The notes beneath the pieces are model-generated. The model saw only the letters and a list, made by a program, of their open reading frames with translations. It was not told where the DNA came from and ran no database searches. Shown one piece after another: positions 1 through 10,400 of a stretch of DNA of 64,000 nucleotides (positions within the stretch are counted from its first letter, which is position 1; every line of letters begins with the position of its first letter). The translations under genes were made by a program, and so were the position numbers. This DNA is from Pseudomonas sp. MYb327 (GTDB taxonomy: Bacteria > Pseudomonadota > Gammaproteobacteria > Pseudomonadales > Pseudomonadaceae), in contig NZ_CP159258.1 of the NCBI RefSeq assembly GCF_040438925.1, positions 186,001-250,000 on the forward strand, read 5' to 3'.

Positions 1-222
1 CTGCCGGGTTTCATCAGTGACGTGGTCGGCCTGATCATGCTGCTACCGATCTCCCGTCGCCTGCTGGCCAATAAAATGCGCCAGCGTGCCGAGGAGCAAG
101 CGATTCGCCAGCGTGCGTTCGCCGATGACCTTCAGTCCCGTGGCGGCCCTACGCCGCGCGAGCCTCTGGGCCGCGAGCCCAACGTGATCGAAGGTGAGTT
201 CGAACATCGCGATAGCAAGTAA
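1..222 (+). CDS. fxsA: FxsA family membrane protein, C-terminal part
   Basis: Only the 3' end is in the window; the reading frame is open from base 1 to the stop at 220-222. The visible 73 residues start with the end of a hydrophobic segment (LPGFISDVVGLIMLLP) and continue as a charged tail (RRLLANKMRQRAEEQA...). The LPGF.SD..GL..LLP pattern is typical of the last membrane segment of FxsA, a small inner-membrane protein first known for suppressing phage F exclusion in E. coli. FxsA is usually encoded just before groES-groEL in Pseudomonas, as here. A hairpin terminator follows at once, so groES is probably transcribed separately. Confidence 0.8.
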   Translation: MPGFISDVVGLIMLLPISRRLLANKMRQRAEEQAIRQRAFADDLQSRGGPTPREPLGREPNVIEGEFEHRDSK

Positions 223-234
223 CACCTCATATCG

Positions 235-262
235 ACACGGCACCTTCGGGTGCCGTGTTCGT
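235..262 (+). terminator. Rho-independent terminator after fxsA
   Basis: A perfect 10-bp stem, ACACGGCACC (235-244) with GGTGCCGTGT (249-258), closed by a TTCG tetraloop and followed by a short T-rich stretch. It lies 13 bases after the fxsA stop. Confidence 0.7.
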
Positions 263-300
263 TTGCGGGGTAAAGAGAAGAAAATTTTTCGACCCCCGCC

Positions 301-328
301 CTTGTAATAAGCTTATGCGCCCTTATGT
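301..328 (+). promoter_or_regulatory. Candidate sigma-32 heat-shock promoter of groESL
   Basis: CTTGTAA at 301-307 resembles the sigma-32 -35 element (CTTGAAA), and CCTTATGT at 321-328 resembles its -10 element (CCCCATnT). The spacer of 13 bases is in the known range. It lies about 145 bases before groES, where heat-shock promoters of this operon occur in other gamma-proteobacteria. No CIRCE-type inverted repeat was seen. Confidence 0.5.
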
Positions 329-471
329 AACGGTCACCGCAAGGTTTCTGGTGATCACACCAGACAGACTTCCGCGGTTCGCTCGACGAACCGCACCCGG
401 CACCGCCGGACTTTGTTAAACCCGCCGGGACTACACCGGCCGATGAAAACCACAATTAGGAGAGATCGACA

Positions 472-765
472 ATGAAGCTTCGTCCTCTGCATGACCGCGT
501 CGTCATCCGTCGCAGCGAAGAAGAAAAGAAAACCGCTGGCGGTATCGTCCTGCCAGGTTCGGCTGCTGAAAAAGCCAACAGCGGTGAAATCCTCGCTGTC
601 GGCACCGGCCGCGTACTGGATAACGGTGAAGTGCGTGCACTGTCCGTGAAAGTGGGCGACAAGGTTGTGTTCGGTCCTTACTCCGGCAGCAACACTGTGA
701 AAGTCGACGGCGAAGACCTTCTGGTAATGAGCGAGAACGAAATCCTCGCTGTTGTCGAAGGCTGA
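472..765 (+). CDS. groES: Co-chaperonin GroES
   Basis: This 97-residue protein is the heptameric 10-kDa lid that caps GroEL during cytosolic protein folding. The start [14 protein letters not shown], the mobile-loop region around [23 protein letters not shown] (residues 17-39), and the end [10 protein letters not shown] are all standard GroES, and the length is typical. AGGAG sits 9 bases before the ATG. groEL follows 49 bases downstream in the same direction, so the two form the usual operon. A sigma-32-like promoter lies upstream. Confidence 0.98.
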   Translation: MKLRPLHDRVVIRRSEEEKKTAGGIVLPGSAAEKANSGEILAVGTGRVLDNGEVRALSVKVGDKVVFGPYSGSNTVKVDGEDLLVMSENEILAVVEG

Positions 766-802
766 TTACCCGCTCATTTTCCCGTTACTACAAAGTATTT
801 AA

Positions 803-2461
<1,659 letters not shown>

Positions 2462-2481
2462 GCCAGCCTTACCCCTGTACT

Positions 2482-2516
2482 AAAAACCCCGCCTGCGAAA
2501 GCAGGCGGGGTTTTTT
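2482..2516 (+). terminator. Rho-independent terminator of groESL
   Basis: The stem AACCCCGCCTGC / GCAGGCGGGGTT encloses a GAAA loop (2497-2500) and runs into a T-tract. It begins 20 bases after the groEL stop. Confidence 0.93.
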
Positions 2517-2548
2517 ATTGCCTTTTTTTTGAGATTCACATCAATCCC

Positions 2549-2574
2549 TGTAGGAGCGAGCCTGCTCGCGATGG
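2549..2574 (+). repeat. Single REP element
   Basis: TGTAGGAGCGAGCCTGCTCGCGAT is one copy of the Pseudomonas REP palindrome. It lies between the groEL terminator and the end of the convergent PAP2 gene. Confidence 0.85.
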
Positions 2575-2581
2575 GGCTGGA

Positions 2582-3325
2582 TCAGGCGCCGACAGGTTCC
2601 GCATTAGCCTCAGTTTCAGCCTTCACAGCCGGCCGATACAGAATCCAGTAATAAGACCCCAGACAAATCAGCCAGCAGAACACTGCCGTCCACACGTTGT
2701 GTGAAAAGAAGTGCGCGCCTTGCATCATTCGCCCGATGGAAAACACGCTGCCCAGCGCAAAGGCGAACACAAACGCTGCGCGTGCCAGGCGCGGGCGCCG
2801 GTCACGCAGCACGAAGAACAACGCAAATAGCGTGAAACCGGTGGCGGCATGACCGCCGGGCCAGCAACGACCAGGTTTATCGGTAGGCGGGCGTGGGCTC
2901 AATAACTCGCTGTAGGTCTCGTGACCGCCGAATTGCTCAAGGCTCCATGGGCATTGCACGGCCGTTACCGCTTTCATCGGTGTGACGAAAGAAGTCGCCA
3001 GCCCCAAAGACAGCACCAGACAGCCTAATTCGCGTTTGAACGGTTTGAGCCGGGTCATGAAGAACGATCCTGCAAAACCGAGGATAGCCAGCAGCGAGAA
3101 GAGGATAACCACTTGCTTGGCCCGGTCATGCAGGATGTCTTCCAGGAAGTAACTGTGCCGACCGATGAATTCCCCAGCGACCGGATCGTAGAAAAGCCTG
3201 GCCAGGTCCATGTCCAGGGATGTCAGCTCAAGCAATACCAAAATAATCGCCGCAACGGCGGGAATGCCCAGGCATAACCACCCATTGAGCGGGCGGGAGG
3301 CAGGGCGGACAAGGGTCGAAACCAT
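2582..3325 (-). CDS. PAP2-family membrane phosphatase
   Basis: A protein of 247 residues with about six membrane segments. It is a member of the PAP2 (type 2 phosphatidic acid phosphatase) superfamily, which removes phosphate from lipid phosphates at the periplasmic face of the inner membrane. Two of the three PAP2 motifs are clear: KPGRCWPGGHAATG (middle motif with its His) and GRMMQGAHFFSHN (third motif with its His; the usual final Asp is Asn). The ATG at 3325 was preferred to a longer frame because AAGGAA precedes it. It diverges from colR, and a perfect ColR-type box lies 86 bases upstream, so it is probably in the ColR regulon. The exact lipid substrate (lipid A, undecaprenyl pyrophosphate or other) cannot be told from sequence. 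Confidence 0.85.
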   Translation of the reverse strand: MVSTLVRPASRPLNGWLCLGIPAVAAIILVLLELTSLDMDLARLFYDPVAGEFIGRHSYFLEDILHDRAKQVVILFSLLAILGFAGSFFMTRLKPFKRELGCLVLSLGLATSFVTPMKAVTAVQCPWSLEQFGGHETYSELLSPRPPTDKPGRCWPGGHAATGFTLFALFFVLRDRRPRLARAAFVFAFALGSVFSIGRMMQGAHFFSHNVWTAVFCWLICLGSYYWILYRPAVKAETEANAEPVGA

Positions 3326-3411
3326 GGCAATTCCTTGGTCGGTAAAGTGATCTGAAGTACGCAGCCGCGCGGAGTTTGAGCCCGATCCTGTCGTCAGCCT
3401 GTGAACCAATA

Positions 3412-3427
3412 GTGAAAAAGTTGTTGA
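3412..3427 (-). promoter_or_regulatory. Candidate ColR-binding box before the PAP2 gene
   Basis: Read on the minus strand the site is TCAACAACTTTTTCAC. It fits all defined positions of the ColR consensus as recalled from P. putida work (YYNASNNY followed by TTTTTCAC). It lies in the divergent PAP2/colR intergenic region, 86 bases from the PAP2 start, so it could serve that gene or autoregulate colRS. Confidence 0.6.
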
Positions 3428-3545
3428 GGCGTTAACCGGGATTTTCACTGAAATTCGTAACTGCACGCAGTCCTAGCCGTGAGCCACACTTGGCCTTAAG
3501 CTGCGCGGGCCAAGACGGCCGTTACCGCGTACGGAGAAGGTGCCC

Positions 3546-4229
3546 ATGCGAATTCTATTGGTTGAAGACAACCGCGATATCCTGGCTAATCTGGCCGATT
3601 ACCTGGGCCTCAAAGGCTATACCGTGGATTGCGCGCAGGACGGTTTGTCAGGCCTGCATTTGGCGGCCACTGAGCATTACGACTTGATCGTCCTCGACAT
3701 CATGTTGCCCGGGATCGACGGCTACACCCTGTGCAAGCGCCTGCGCGAAGATGCCCGCCGCGACACGCCCGTCATCATGCTGACGGCTCGCGATCAACTG
3801 GATGACCGGCTACAGGGCTTCAAGTCCGGGGCCGATGATTACCTGATCAAGCCCTTTGCCCTGTCTGAGCTGGCGGCGCGCATCGAGGCTGTCATGCGTC
3901 GTACCCAGGGTGGCGGTCGCCGCACTTTGCAAGTCGGCGATCTGAGCTACGACCTCGATACCCTGGAAGTCACCCGCGAGGGGCGCCTGCTCAAACTCAA
4001 CCCGGTGGGCCTGAAGTTGCTGGCCGTACTGATGCAGAAAAGCCCTCACGTGTTACGCCGTGAAATTCTTGAAGAAGCGCTGTGGGGTGACGATTGCCCG
4101 GACAGCGACAGTCTGCGCAGTCACGTCCACCAATTACGTCAGGTGATCGACAAGCCATTCGCCAAGCCCCTGCTGCAAACCGTGCACGGTGTGGGTTATC
4201 GCCTGGCCGAGGGCCGTGATGGAGTTTAA
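3546..4229 (+). CDS. colR: Response regulator ColR (OmpR family)
   Basis: A protein of 227 residues with an N-terminal receiver domain (MRILLVEDN; phospho-acceptor Asp51 in LIVLDIMLPG; Lys in LIKPFALSE) and a C-terminal winged-helix DNA-binding domain ending HGVGYRLAEGRDGV. ColR with ColS maintains outer-membrane integrity and supports zinc/iron tolerance and root colonisation in fluorescent pseudomonads. The name rests on the exact gene order colR-colS-orf222-inaA described for P. fluorescens WCS365. The ATG at 3546 was chosen over the GTG at 3540 because GGAG lies 9 bases before it. It overlaps colS by 11 bases. Confidence 0.92.
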   Translation: MRILLVEDNRDILANLADYLGLKGYTVDCAQDGLSGLHLAATEHYDLIVLDIMLPGIDGYTLCKRLREDARRDTPVIMLTARDQLDDRLQGFKSGADDYLIKPFALSELAARIEAVMRRTQGGGRRTLQVGDLSYDLDTLEVTREGRLLKLNPVGLKLLAVLMQKSPHVLRREILEEALWGDDCPDSDSLRSHVHQLRQVIDKPFAKPLLQTVHGVGYRLAEGRDGV

Positions 4230-5502
4230 ACAGAGCCTTTCCCAGCGGATCATCATTGCCTTTGCGCTGATGAGCGCGTTGGTGGCGGGTGCATTCGCCA
4301 TGGGCATCGTCTTCACCGTGCATCTGGTGGAAGAAAAACTGATTTCGGCAGGCCTGGGCGGCGACTTGCAGCGTCTGTTGCTGATGGACAATGTCTCCGA
4401 CTGGAGCCATCGCCCTGAACCCGACCAGTTGTTCTATTTCAGCGGCGGGCGTGGCGATTTCGAGCTGCCCAAGGATTTGCGTCACCTGGATACGGGTTTT
4501 CACGAGGTGTTCCGCGAGAATTTGTCATACCACGCGATGGTCGAAATCATCGATGGTCGGCGGTATGTGCTGTTGCAGGATCAGAGTGATTTCGAAGAGC
4601 GCGAGCGGGTGTTGTTCGCCGTGGTGCTGGTGGGCTTCGTCCTCAGTCTGGCGTTGGCGGTTTTCCTTGGTTGGGTCCTGGCGCGCAAGGTGATGGCGCC
4701 GGTAGTGCGCCTGGCACGTCAGGTGCGTCATCGCGATCAGTTATTAGGTCTGGCGCCACCTCTGGCGCCGGATTACGCGGCGGATGAAGTGGGTGAACTG
4801 GCGGTGGCCTTCGATGCTACCCTCGGTCGATTGCGCCAGGCTTTGACGCGGGAGCGCTTGTTCACCAGCGATGTCAGTCACGAACTGCGTACGCCTTTGA
4901 TGGTATTGGCCAGTTCCTGCGAATTGTTACTGGAAAACTCGGGCCTTGATCTGCGCGGTCGAGCCCAGGTCGAACGAATTGCCCGGGCCTGTGAGGAAAT
5001 GCGTGAGCTGGTGCAAACCTTCCTGATGTTGGCCCGGGCGCAACGTGAGGACTCCAACATGTCACCGCAGCAGTCCGTGAGCCAGGTGGCCGATGGGCTG
5101 CTCAGTCTGTGGCGCGAGCCGATCGAGGCAAAAGGGCTTAGGTTGATCTTCGAACCGGGCAATCCGCAGAACACCCGTTTCAACGCAACATTGCTGCAGG
5201 CTGTCATGGGCAACCTGTTGCGAAATGCGCTGCATTACACCGAGCGGGGCTTCATTCGCCTGACCCTGACGAGCAGTGGTTTCCTGGTCGAGGACAGTGG
5301 CGTGGGGATTCCCGAAGAAAAACGCGAAGCCATGTTCGAGCCCTTCGTACGGGGCACCGAGAAGCGCGGCGACGGGCTCGGGCTTGGCCTGTCATTGGTG
5401 CAACGAATCTGTGAAAACCAGGGCTGGAGCGTCAGCCTGACAACCATGGAACCCAACGGGTGTCGTTTCCACGTGCAACTGCATACATCGCAAGTGCATT
5501 GA
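4219..5502 (+). CDS. colS: Sensor histidine kinase ColS
   Basis: A protein of 427 residues: membrane segment about 10-34, periplasmic sensor about 35-130, second membrane segment about 131-153, HAMP linker, HisKA with His221 in SDVSHELRTP, and an ATPase domain (NLLRNALHYT, VEDSGVGIP, GLGLGLSLV). The sensor keeps His35, Glu38, Glu96 and an ExxE motif at Glu126/Glu129. From memory, these are the positions linked to zinc/iron sensing by P. putida ColS. The start overlaps the colR stop, so translation is probably coupled. Confidence 0.92.
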   Translation: MEFKQSLSQRIIIAFALMSALVAGAFAMGIVFTVHLVEEKLISAGLGGDLQRLLLMDNVSDWSHRPEPDQLFYFSGGRGDFELPKDLRHLDTGFHEVFRENLSYHAMVEIIDGRRYVLLQDQSDFEERERVLFAVVLVGFVLSLALAVFLGWVLARKVMAPVVRLARQVRHRDQLLGLAPPLAPDYAADEVGELAVAFDATLGRLRQALTRERLFTSDVSHELRTPLMVLASSCELLLENSGLDLRGRAQVERIARACEEMRELVQTFLMLARAQREDSNMSPQQSVSQVADGLLSLWREPIEAKGLRLIFEPGNPQNTRFNATLLQAVMGNLLRNALHYTERGFIRLTLTSSGFLVEDSGVGIPEEKREAMFEPFVRGTEKRGDGLGLGLSLVQRICENQGWSVSLTTMEPNGCRFHVQLHTSQVH

Positions 5503-5571
5503 GGGATCAAAAAGGGGCAAATATATTAATAGCTGGCCCCTGTAATATCTCGAAATATTTTCGGGTTTTAC

Positions 5572-5587
5572 ATAACATTTTTTTCAC
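5572..5587 (+). promoter_or_regulatory. Candidate ColR-binding box before orf222
   Basis: ATAACATTTTTTTCAC matches the recalled ColR consensus YYNASNNYTTTTTCAC at every defined position except the first. It lies 71 bases before the orf222 ATG, between colS and its known target genes. Confidence 0.6.
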
Positions 5588-5658
5588 AAAGGGATAACCT
5601 GAAACTGACACACCGCTACCTATGGTGGTTGGAATCAGAAGCTCAGGAGACCTTTGTG

Positions 5659-6327
5659 ATGGCCGGCCCTATCAAACTAGATTTTTCCGAAAAATACGAC
5701 GATCAACACGCCCAGCGTTACCTGCGCAAGCACAAGGATGGTCTTGGCCGTCGACTGTCTCACTTGCGCGACGAGCAGCTGGCGCGAAAGGCCCTGGCAC
5801 TCGTCGGCGAGCCGGGGCTGGTTCTCGATTTGCCCTGCGGAGCAGGGCGTTTCTGGCCCTTGCTGGCAGAAAAGCCCAACCGTGTAATTATCGGTGCCGA
5901 CAATTCCGAGTCCATGCTGAAGATCGCTACCCAGGCGCAACCGGCCGATGTGGTGAAACGGGTACAACCCTTGCACACTTCTGCATTCGACATCGCCTTG
6001 CCTGATAACGCCGTCGACAGCATTTTTTGCATGCGCTTGCTCCATCACATCGGTGAAGCCGAGCATCGACTGGCTATTTTGCGTGAATTCGAGCGCGTCA
6101 CCCGGGACAGTGTGATTCTTTCGCTGTGGGTGGATGGCAATTTCAAAGCCTGGAAACGCAAGCGCGCGGAGAGAACTCGTGGGCAGGTTGGTTACCAGAA
6201 CCGATTTGTGTTACCGGCTGCTACGGTCGAAAAGGAATTTGAGCAGGCAGGTTTTCGAATTCAGGAACAACTGGACTTTATTCCGCTCTATGCCATGTGG
6301 CGGGTCTACGTATTACGGAAGAGGTAA
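5659..6327 (+). CDS. Class I SAM-dependent methyltransferase (Orf222)
   Basis: A 222-residue cytosolic methyltransferase, exactly the length that gave the colRS-linked Orf222 its name. The SAM-binding motif I is seen as LVLDLPCGAGRFWP (about residues 54-67), followed by IGADNSESML and the later FCMRLLHHI segment. The ATG at 5659 is preceded by CAGGAG; an upstream in-frame TTG at 5629 has no such site. It lies just after colS and 4 bases before the InaA-like kinase. In WCS365 this pair is a ColR target affecting lipopolysaccharide or outer-membrane permeability. The methyl acceptor is unknown. Confidence 0.85.
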   Translation: MAGPIKLDFSEKYDDQHAQRYLRKHKDGLGRRLSHLRDEQLARKALALVGEPGLVLDLPCGAGRFWPLLAEKPNRVIIGADNSESMLKIATQAQPADVVKRVQPLHTSAFDIALPDNAVDSIFCMRLLHHIGEAEHRLAILREFERVTRDSVILSLWVDGNFKAWKRKRAERTRGQVGYQNRFVLPAATVEKEFEQAGFRIQEQLDFIPLYAMWRVYVLRKR

Positions 6328-6331
6328 CAGA

Positions 6332-7045
6332 ATGGCAGCGCAATGTGCAGCGGAAGCGGAAGTCTCTTCCCCGGATCGCTTTGACTATTTCTGGAACCAG
6401 CGCGGTGACTGGGTAGAAGAGCCCAATGTCCGTCGCGGTGGCGAAAGTGGCGTGCAGCGCATCATGGGCAGCGATGGTCATCTGCTCTACGTTAAACGGC
6501 AGACCGGGCATATCCATCGCAGTTGGTTGCACCCGTTTGGCCGGCCGACCGTGTTGCGTGAACGCGATGCGCTGATCGGCGTACGCGCGCTGGGCGTACG
6601 CGTCCCGGAAATCGTTTACTGCGGCGCACAACGCGATCCGGTGCACAAATGGCGCGCACTGCTGGTTACCAAGTCACTGGACGGCTTTGAAGAAATTGAA
6701 CATTGGTACGCTGGCGGCGGACGTGAGCGTGTCGGTGAGGCCGCGCATGATCGCGTGTTGAAGGATCTGGCCGATAACCTGGCGCGCATGCACAAGGGGC
6801 GCTGGCAGCACAGCTGCATCTATATCAAGCACGTATTCGTGCGCGTTACCGGCGTAGGCGAGGCGGCTAAAGTCGAGGTCGCCCTGATCGATCTCGAGAA
6901 GTGCCGACAGCGCCTGACCGCCTATCGCGCAGCTGCCCATGACATGAAACAACTGCGTCGCCACTCGTCGTTCAGCACGACAGACTGGGACAAACTCGTC
7001 TACTTTTATAAGACGGCGTTTGGCAGCGCTATCAAAGGTTTATAG
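6332..7045 (+). CDS. InaA/WapQ-family lipopolysaccharide core kinase
   Basis: A 237-residue protein kinase-like enzyme of the LPS heptose kinase group (InaA, WapQ, RfaP relatives), cytosolic. Visible features are RIMGSDGHLLYVKRQTG (nucleotide-binding strand and Lys), FGRPTVLRERDAL, a catalytic-loop region LARMHKGRWQHSCIYIKHVFV, and ALIDLEKCR in place of the DFD motif. It probably phosphorylates core heptose or another envelope sugar; WapQ is the name used beside colRS in P. fluorescens. The ATG at 6332 follows the orf222 stop by 4 bases, and AGAGGTAACAG precedes it. Likely one ColR-controlled transcript with orf222. Confidence 0.85.
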   Translation: MAAQCAAEAEVSSPDRFDYFWNQRGDWVEEPNVRRGGESGVQRIMGSDGHLLYVKRQTGHIHRSWLHPFGRPTVLRERDALIGVRALGVRVPEIVYCGAQRDPVHKWRALLVTKSLDGFEEIEHWYAGGGRERVGEAAHDRVLKDLADNLARMHKGRWQHSCIYIKHVFVRVTGVGEAAKVEVALIDLEKCRQRLTAYRAAAHDMKQLRRHSSFSTTDWDKLVYFYKTAFGSAIKGL

Positions 7046-7047
7046 CA

Positions 7048-7275
7048 ATGAAACTCGAAGTTGCGCGAGGTTTGTTTCTAATAGGAGCCTTGGCAGTTGC
7101 TTCAATCGCGGTGGCGGCTTGGGAGCAGCCCCGCACGCAAGTACTCAGTTCAATGCAAGGTGACGCGCATTGTCCGTTGCCACGAGTTGCCAAGGCATCC
7201 GTAGCAACACAGCCCGACCATGATTTATTGCTGTTCATGTTTGGACTTTCTCAAGGATTGAGGCCGCAAAGTTGA
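7048..7275 (+). CDS. Small exported or membrane-anchored hypothetical protein
   Basis: A 75-residue product starting 2 bases after the stop of the kinase gene, so probably the last gene of the ColR operon. The N-terminus MKLEVARGLFLIGALAVASIAVAAW is a signal peptide or a single membrane anchor. The remainder is short and polar with one Cys (CPLPRVAK). No family recognised. The tight spacing and the terminator just downstream support it as a gene. Confidence 0.55.
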   Translation: MKLEVARGLFLIGALAVASIAVAAWEQPRTQVLSSMQGDAHCPLPRVAKASVATQPDHDLLLFMFGLSQGLRPQS

Positions 7276-7293
7276 ACAGATTGAAGCCAAAAT

Positions 7294-7323
7294 AAAGGCC
7301 TCGCTGATGCGAGGCCTTTTTTA
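7294..7323 (+). terminator. Rho-independent terminator of the colRS-linked operon
   Basis: The stem AAAGGCCTCG (7294-7303) pairs with CGAGGCCTTT (7310-7319) around a 6-base loop and is followed by T residues. It lies 18 bases after the small gene. Confidence 0.9.
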
Positions 7324-7354
7324 TGCCCGTTGACTGACGATTGCACTCAACCTT

Positions 7355-7442
7355 GCAGGAGCCGGCTTGCTGGCGATCCAGGCGCCGCGGTGCCCAAGAT
7401 ATACCGCGTCGTTGTTCATCGCCAGCAAGCCGGCTCCTACAG
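7355..7442. repeat. BIME: two inverted REP copies
   Basis: A REP copy (GCAGGAGCCGGCTTGCTGGCGAT, split here as two arms around GGCTTGC) at 7355-7377 faces its inverse at 7418-7442. The inner spacer holds a second weaker inverted repeat, CCGCGGT / ACCGCGT. It separates the convergent ColR operon and the RND pump gene. Confidence 0.85.
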
Positions 7443-10400
7443 GGCGTTGGCGTGTACAGGCTTCTCGGGTTTGGCCAGCAGCGTGTACACGCACGGCAAT
7501 ACGAACAGCGTAAACAACGTACCAATCGACATCCCCGTTGCGATAACCGTACCGATATCGAACCGGCTGACCGCCCCCGCCCCGGTGGCGATGATCAAGG
7601 GCACCATGCCGAACACCATGGCGGCGGTCGTCATCAGCACCGGACGCAAACGAATGGCCGCCGCTTCTTCCACCGCCTCGCGAGCCGTCAGGCCCTTGTC
7701 CTTACGCAACTGGTTGGCAAACTCGACAATCAAGATCCCGTGTTTGCTGATCAGCCCGATCAACGTCACCAAACCAACCTGGGTGTAAATATTCATGCTC
7801 GACCAGCCGAGGAACAGAGGGATCAGCGCCCCGCAGATCGACAGCGGTACGGTCACCAGAATCACCAGCGGGTCGCGAAAGCTTTCGAACTGGGCCGCCA
7901 ACACCAGGAAAATGATGGCCAGCGCCAGGGCAAAGGTCACCCATAACGCACTGCCTTCCTGAACGTATTGTCGCGATGCGCCCGCATAGTCGAACGCAAA
8001 GCCCGCCGGCGCTTCTTCCCGGGCGATCTGGCGCACGGCGTCAATCGCTTCGCCCATGCTGACCAGTGGCACCCCGGACAGAATGGCTGAGTTGAGTTGC
8101 TGGAACTGGTTCAGCTGCCGTGGTCGCGCCCGGTCTGTCACGGTAATCAGGGTCGACAGGGCCAGCAGTTCGCCTTTGCTGTTCTTCACGTAGTAATTGT
8201 TCAGCCAGTCCGGGTTATCCCGGAATGGACGCTCAACCTGGGCAATGACCTTGTAGCTGCGACCTTCAATGGTGAAACGGTTGATCTCCGCCTCGCCGAG
8301 TAACGTCGCCAGTGTTCCGCCGAGATCCTGCATCGAAACGCCCATCTGGGCGGCCTTGGCACGATCGATATCCACCACCACTTCGGGCTTGTCGAACGCC
8401 AGGTCGACGTCGGCGAAGGCGAACTTGCCGGACTCCATCACCCGTTTTTTCACCCGGTCGACCACTTGCAGCAGCAACTCGTAATCGTTGGCGGTGTTGA
8501 TGACGAACTGGAAGGGCAGGCCTTCGCCGGTACCTGGCAGGGAAGGCAGGTTGAAACCGAAAATCTGCAGCCCCGGGATGCTCGCCAGTTTCGCTTGGAC
8601 CTCGGGCAGAAGCTGCATTTGGGTGCGACTGCGTTCGTTCCACGGTTTCAGCAGGAAGCCGCCGACGCCCGATTGCACACCGTTGAAACCGTTGATCTGG
8701 AACGACGAGTAGTATTCGGGAAACTCCTTGAAGATCGTGATGAACTCGTCGGTGTAGGTGCTCAGGTAGTCCAGGTTGGTCGGCTGCGGGGCGTTGGCGA
8801 TCATGAAAATGATGCCCTGGTCCTCATCCGGAGCCAGCTCCGACTTGGTGAAATTGAGCAGCACCGGAATCAGGCACAGCACGATCGCCGCGAACACTAG
8901 CACCACCGGCCGGGTGTTAAGGGTGCCGTGCAGCATGCGTTGATAGCGTCGTTTGAGACTTTCGAAAATCAGGTCGAGGCGGTGGGCGAGGCCACTGGGG
9001 TTTTCGTCGAGGCGCAACAGAAAGGCGCACATCATTGGTGACAGGGTCAACGCGACGATGCCGGAAATCACTACGGCCCCGGCCAGCGTCAGGGCAAACT
9101 CCTTGAACAGTGCCCCGGTCAGCCCCGTCAGGAAACCGATCGGCGCGTACACTGCCGCCAGGGTGATGGTCATCGAAACCACCGGCATGGCGATCTCCCG
9201 GGCGCCTTCGATGGCGGCGTCCAGGGGTGACTTGCCTTCCTCGATATGGCGATGGATGTTTTCCACTACCACGATGGCATCGTCCACCACCAGCCCAATG
9301 GCCAACACCATCGCCAGCAGGGTCAGCAGGTTCAGGGAATATCCCATCATCTGCATGAAGAACATCACGCCGATCATCGACAGCGGAATGGTGACCACCG
9401 GGATCACCACCGAACGTAGGGAGCCGAGGAACAGGAACACCACGACAATTACGATCAGCACGGCTTCGAAAAGGGTTTTCACTACTTCGTCGATCGAGGC
9501 CTGGATGAACAGCGTGGCGTCGTAGGCGATTTCAGCCTTGAGGTTCGGCGGCAGCTGGGCTTCAAGATCCGGCATGATCTTGCGCACTTCCTTGATCACG
9601 TCCAGCGGGTTGGCACCGGGTGTGGCCTTGATGCCGATGTAGACCGAGGGTGTGCCACCGAAAGAGCTGATGGTGTCGTAGTTTTCCGCACCCATCTCCA
9701 CCCGCGCCACATCACTCAGCAGCACCCGACTGTCGCCCTCGACCTTGAGCGGAATCGCGGCAAAGGCTTCGGCGGATTTGAGTTCGGTATTGGCGTTGAT
9801 GCTGGTGACCACGTACTCGCCTTTCACTTCGCCGGCGGCGGAGAGGAAGTTGTACTTGCGCACCGCATCGGTCACGTCGCTGGCGCTGAGGCCGAAACCG
9901 GCGAGTTTCACCGGATCGAGCCAAAGGCGCATGGCAAACACCTGGTTGCCGAGAATCTCGGCTTCGGCCATGCCCGGCAATGTCGCCAGTTTCGGCTGGA
10001 TGACCCGCGACAGATAGTCGGTAATTTGCGGGTTGTTCAGTTCCTTGCTGAAGAAGCTGATGTACATCAACGCCGAGGCGTCAGCGGCCTCCTTGCTCAG
10101 GACCGGGTCTTCGGCGTCCTGGGGCAACTGGTTCTTGACCTCGTTGGCCTTGGCCAGCAGTTCGGTGAACAAACGGTCACTGTTGGCGCCGATGCGTGCG
10201 TAGATCGAGATCACCGAGAAGTTCTGGCGACTGACCGAGGTCATGTAGTCGATGCCCTCGGCGCTGGCCAGGCTCTGTTGCATCGGTTGGGTGATGTAGC
10301 CCTGAATGGTTTCGGCGTTGGCTCCGGGGTACGCGGTGGTCACCGTGATCAGGGCGTTTTCCATTTGCGGGTACTGGCGCAGCGGCAGCTTGCTCCAGGC

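Noticed and set aside
7355..7442. Repeat-spacer-repeat pattern as CRISPR
   Set aside because: Copies are inverted pairs of REP palindromes at scattered sites, not a direct array with equal spacers, and no cas genes are present.
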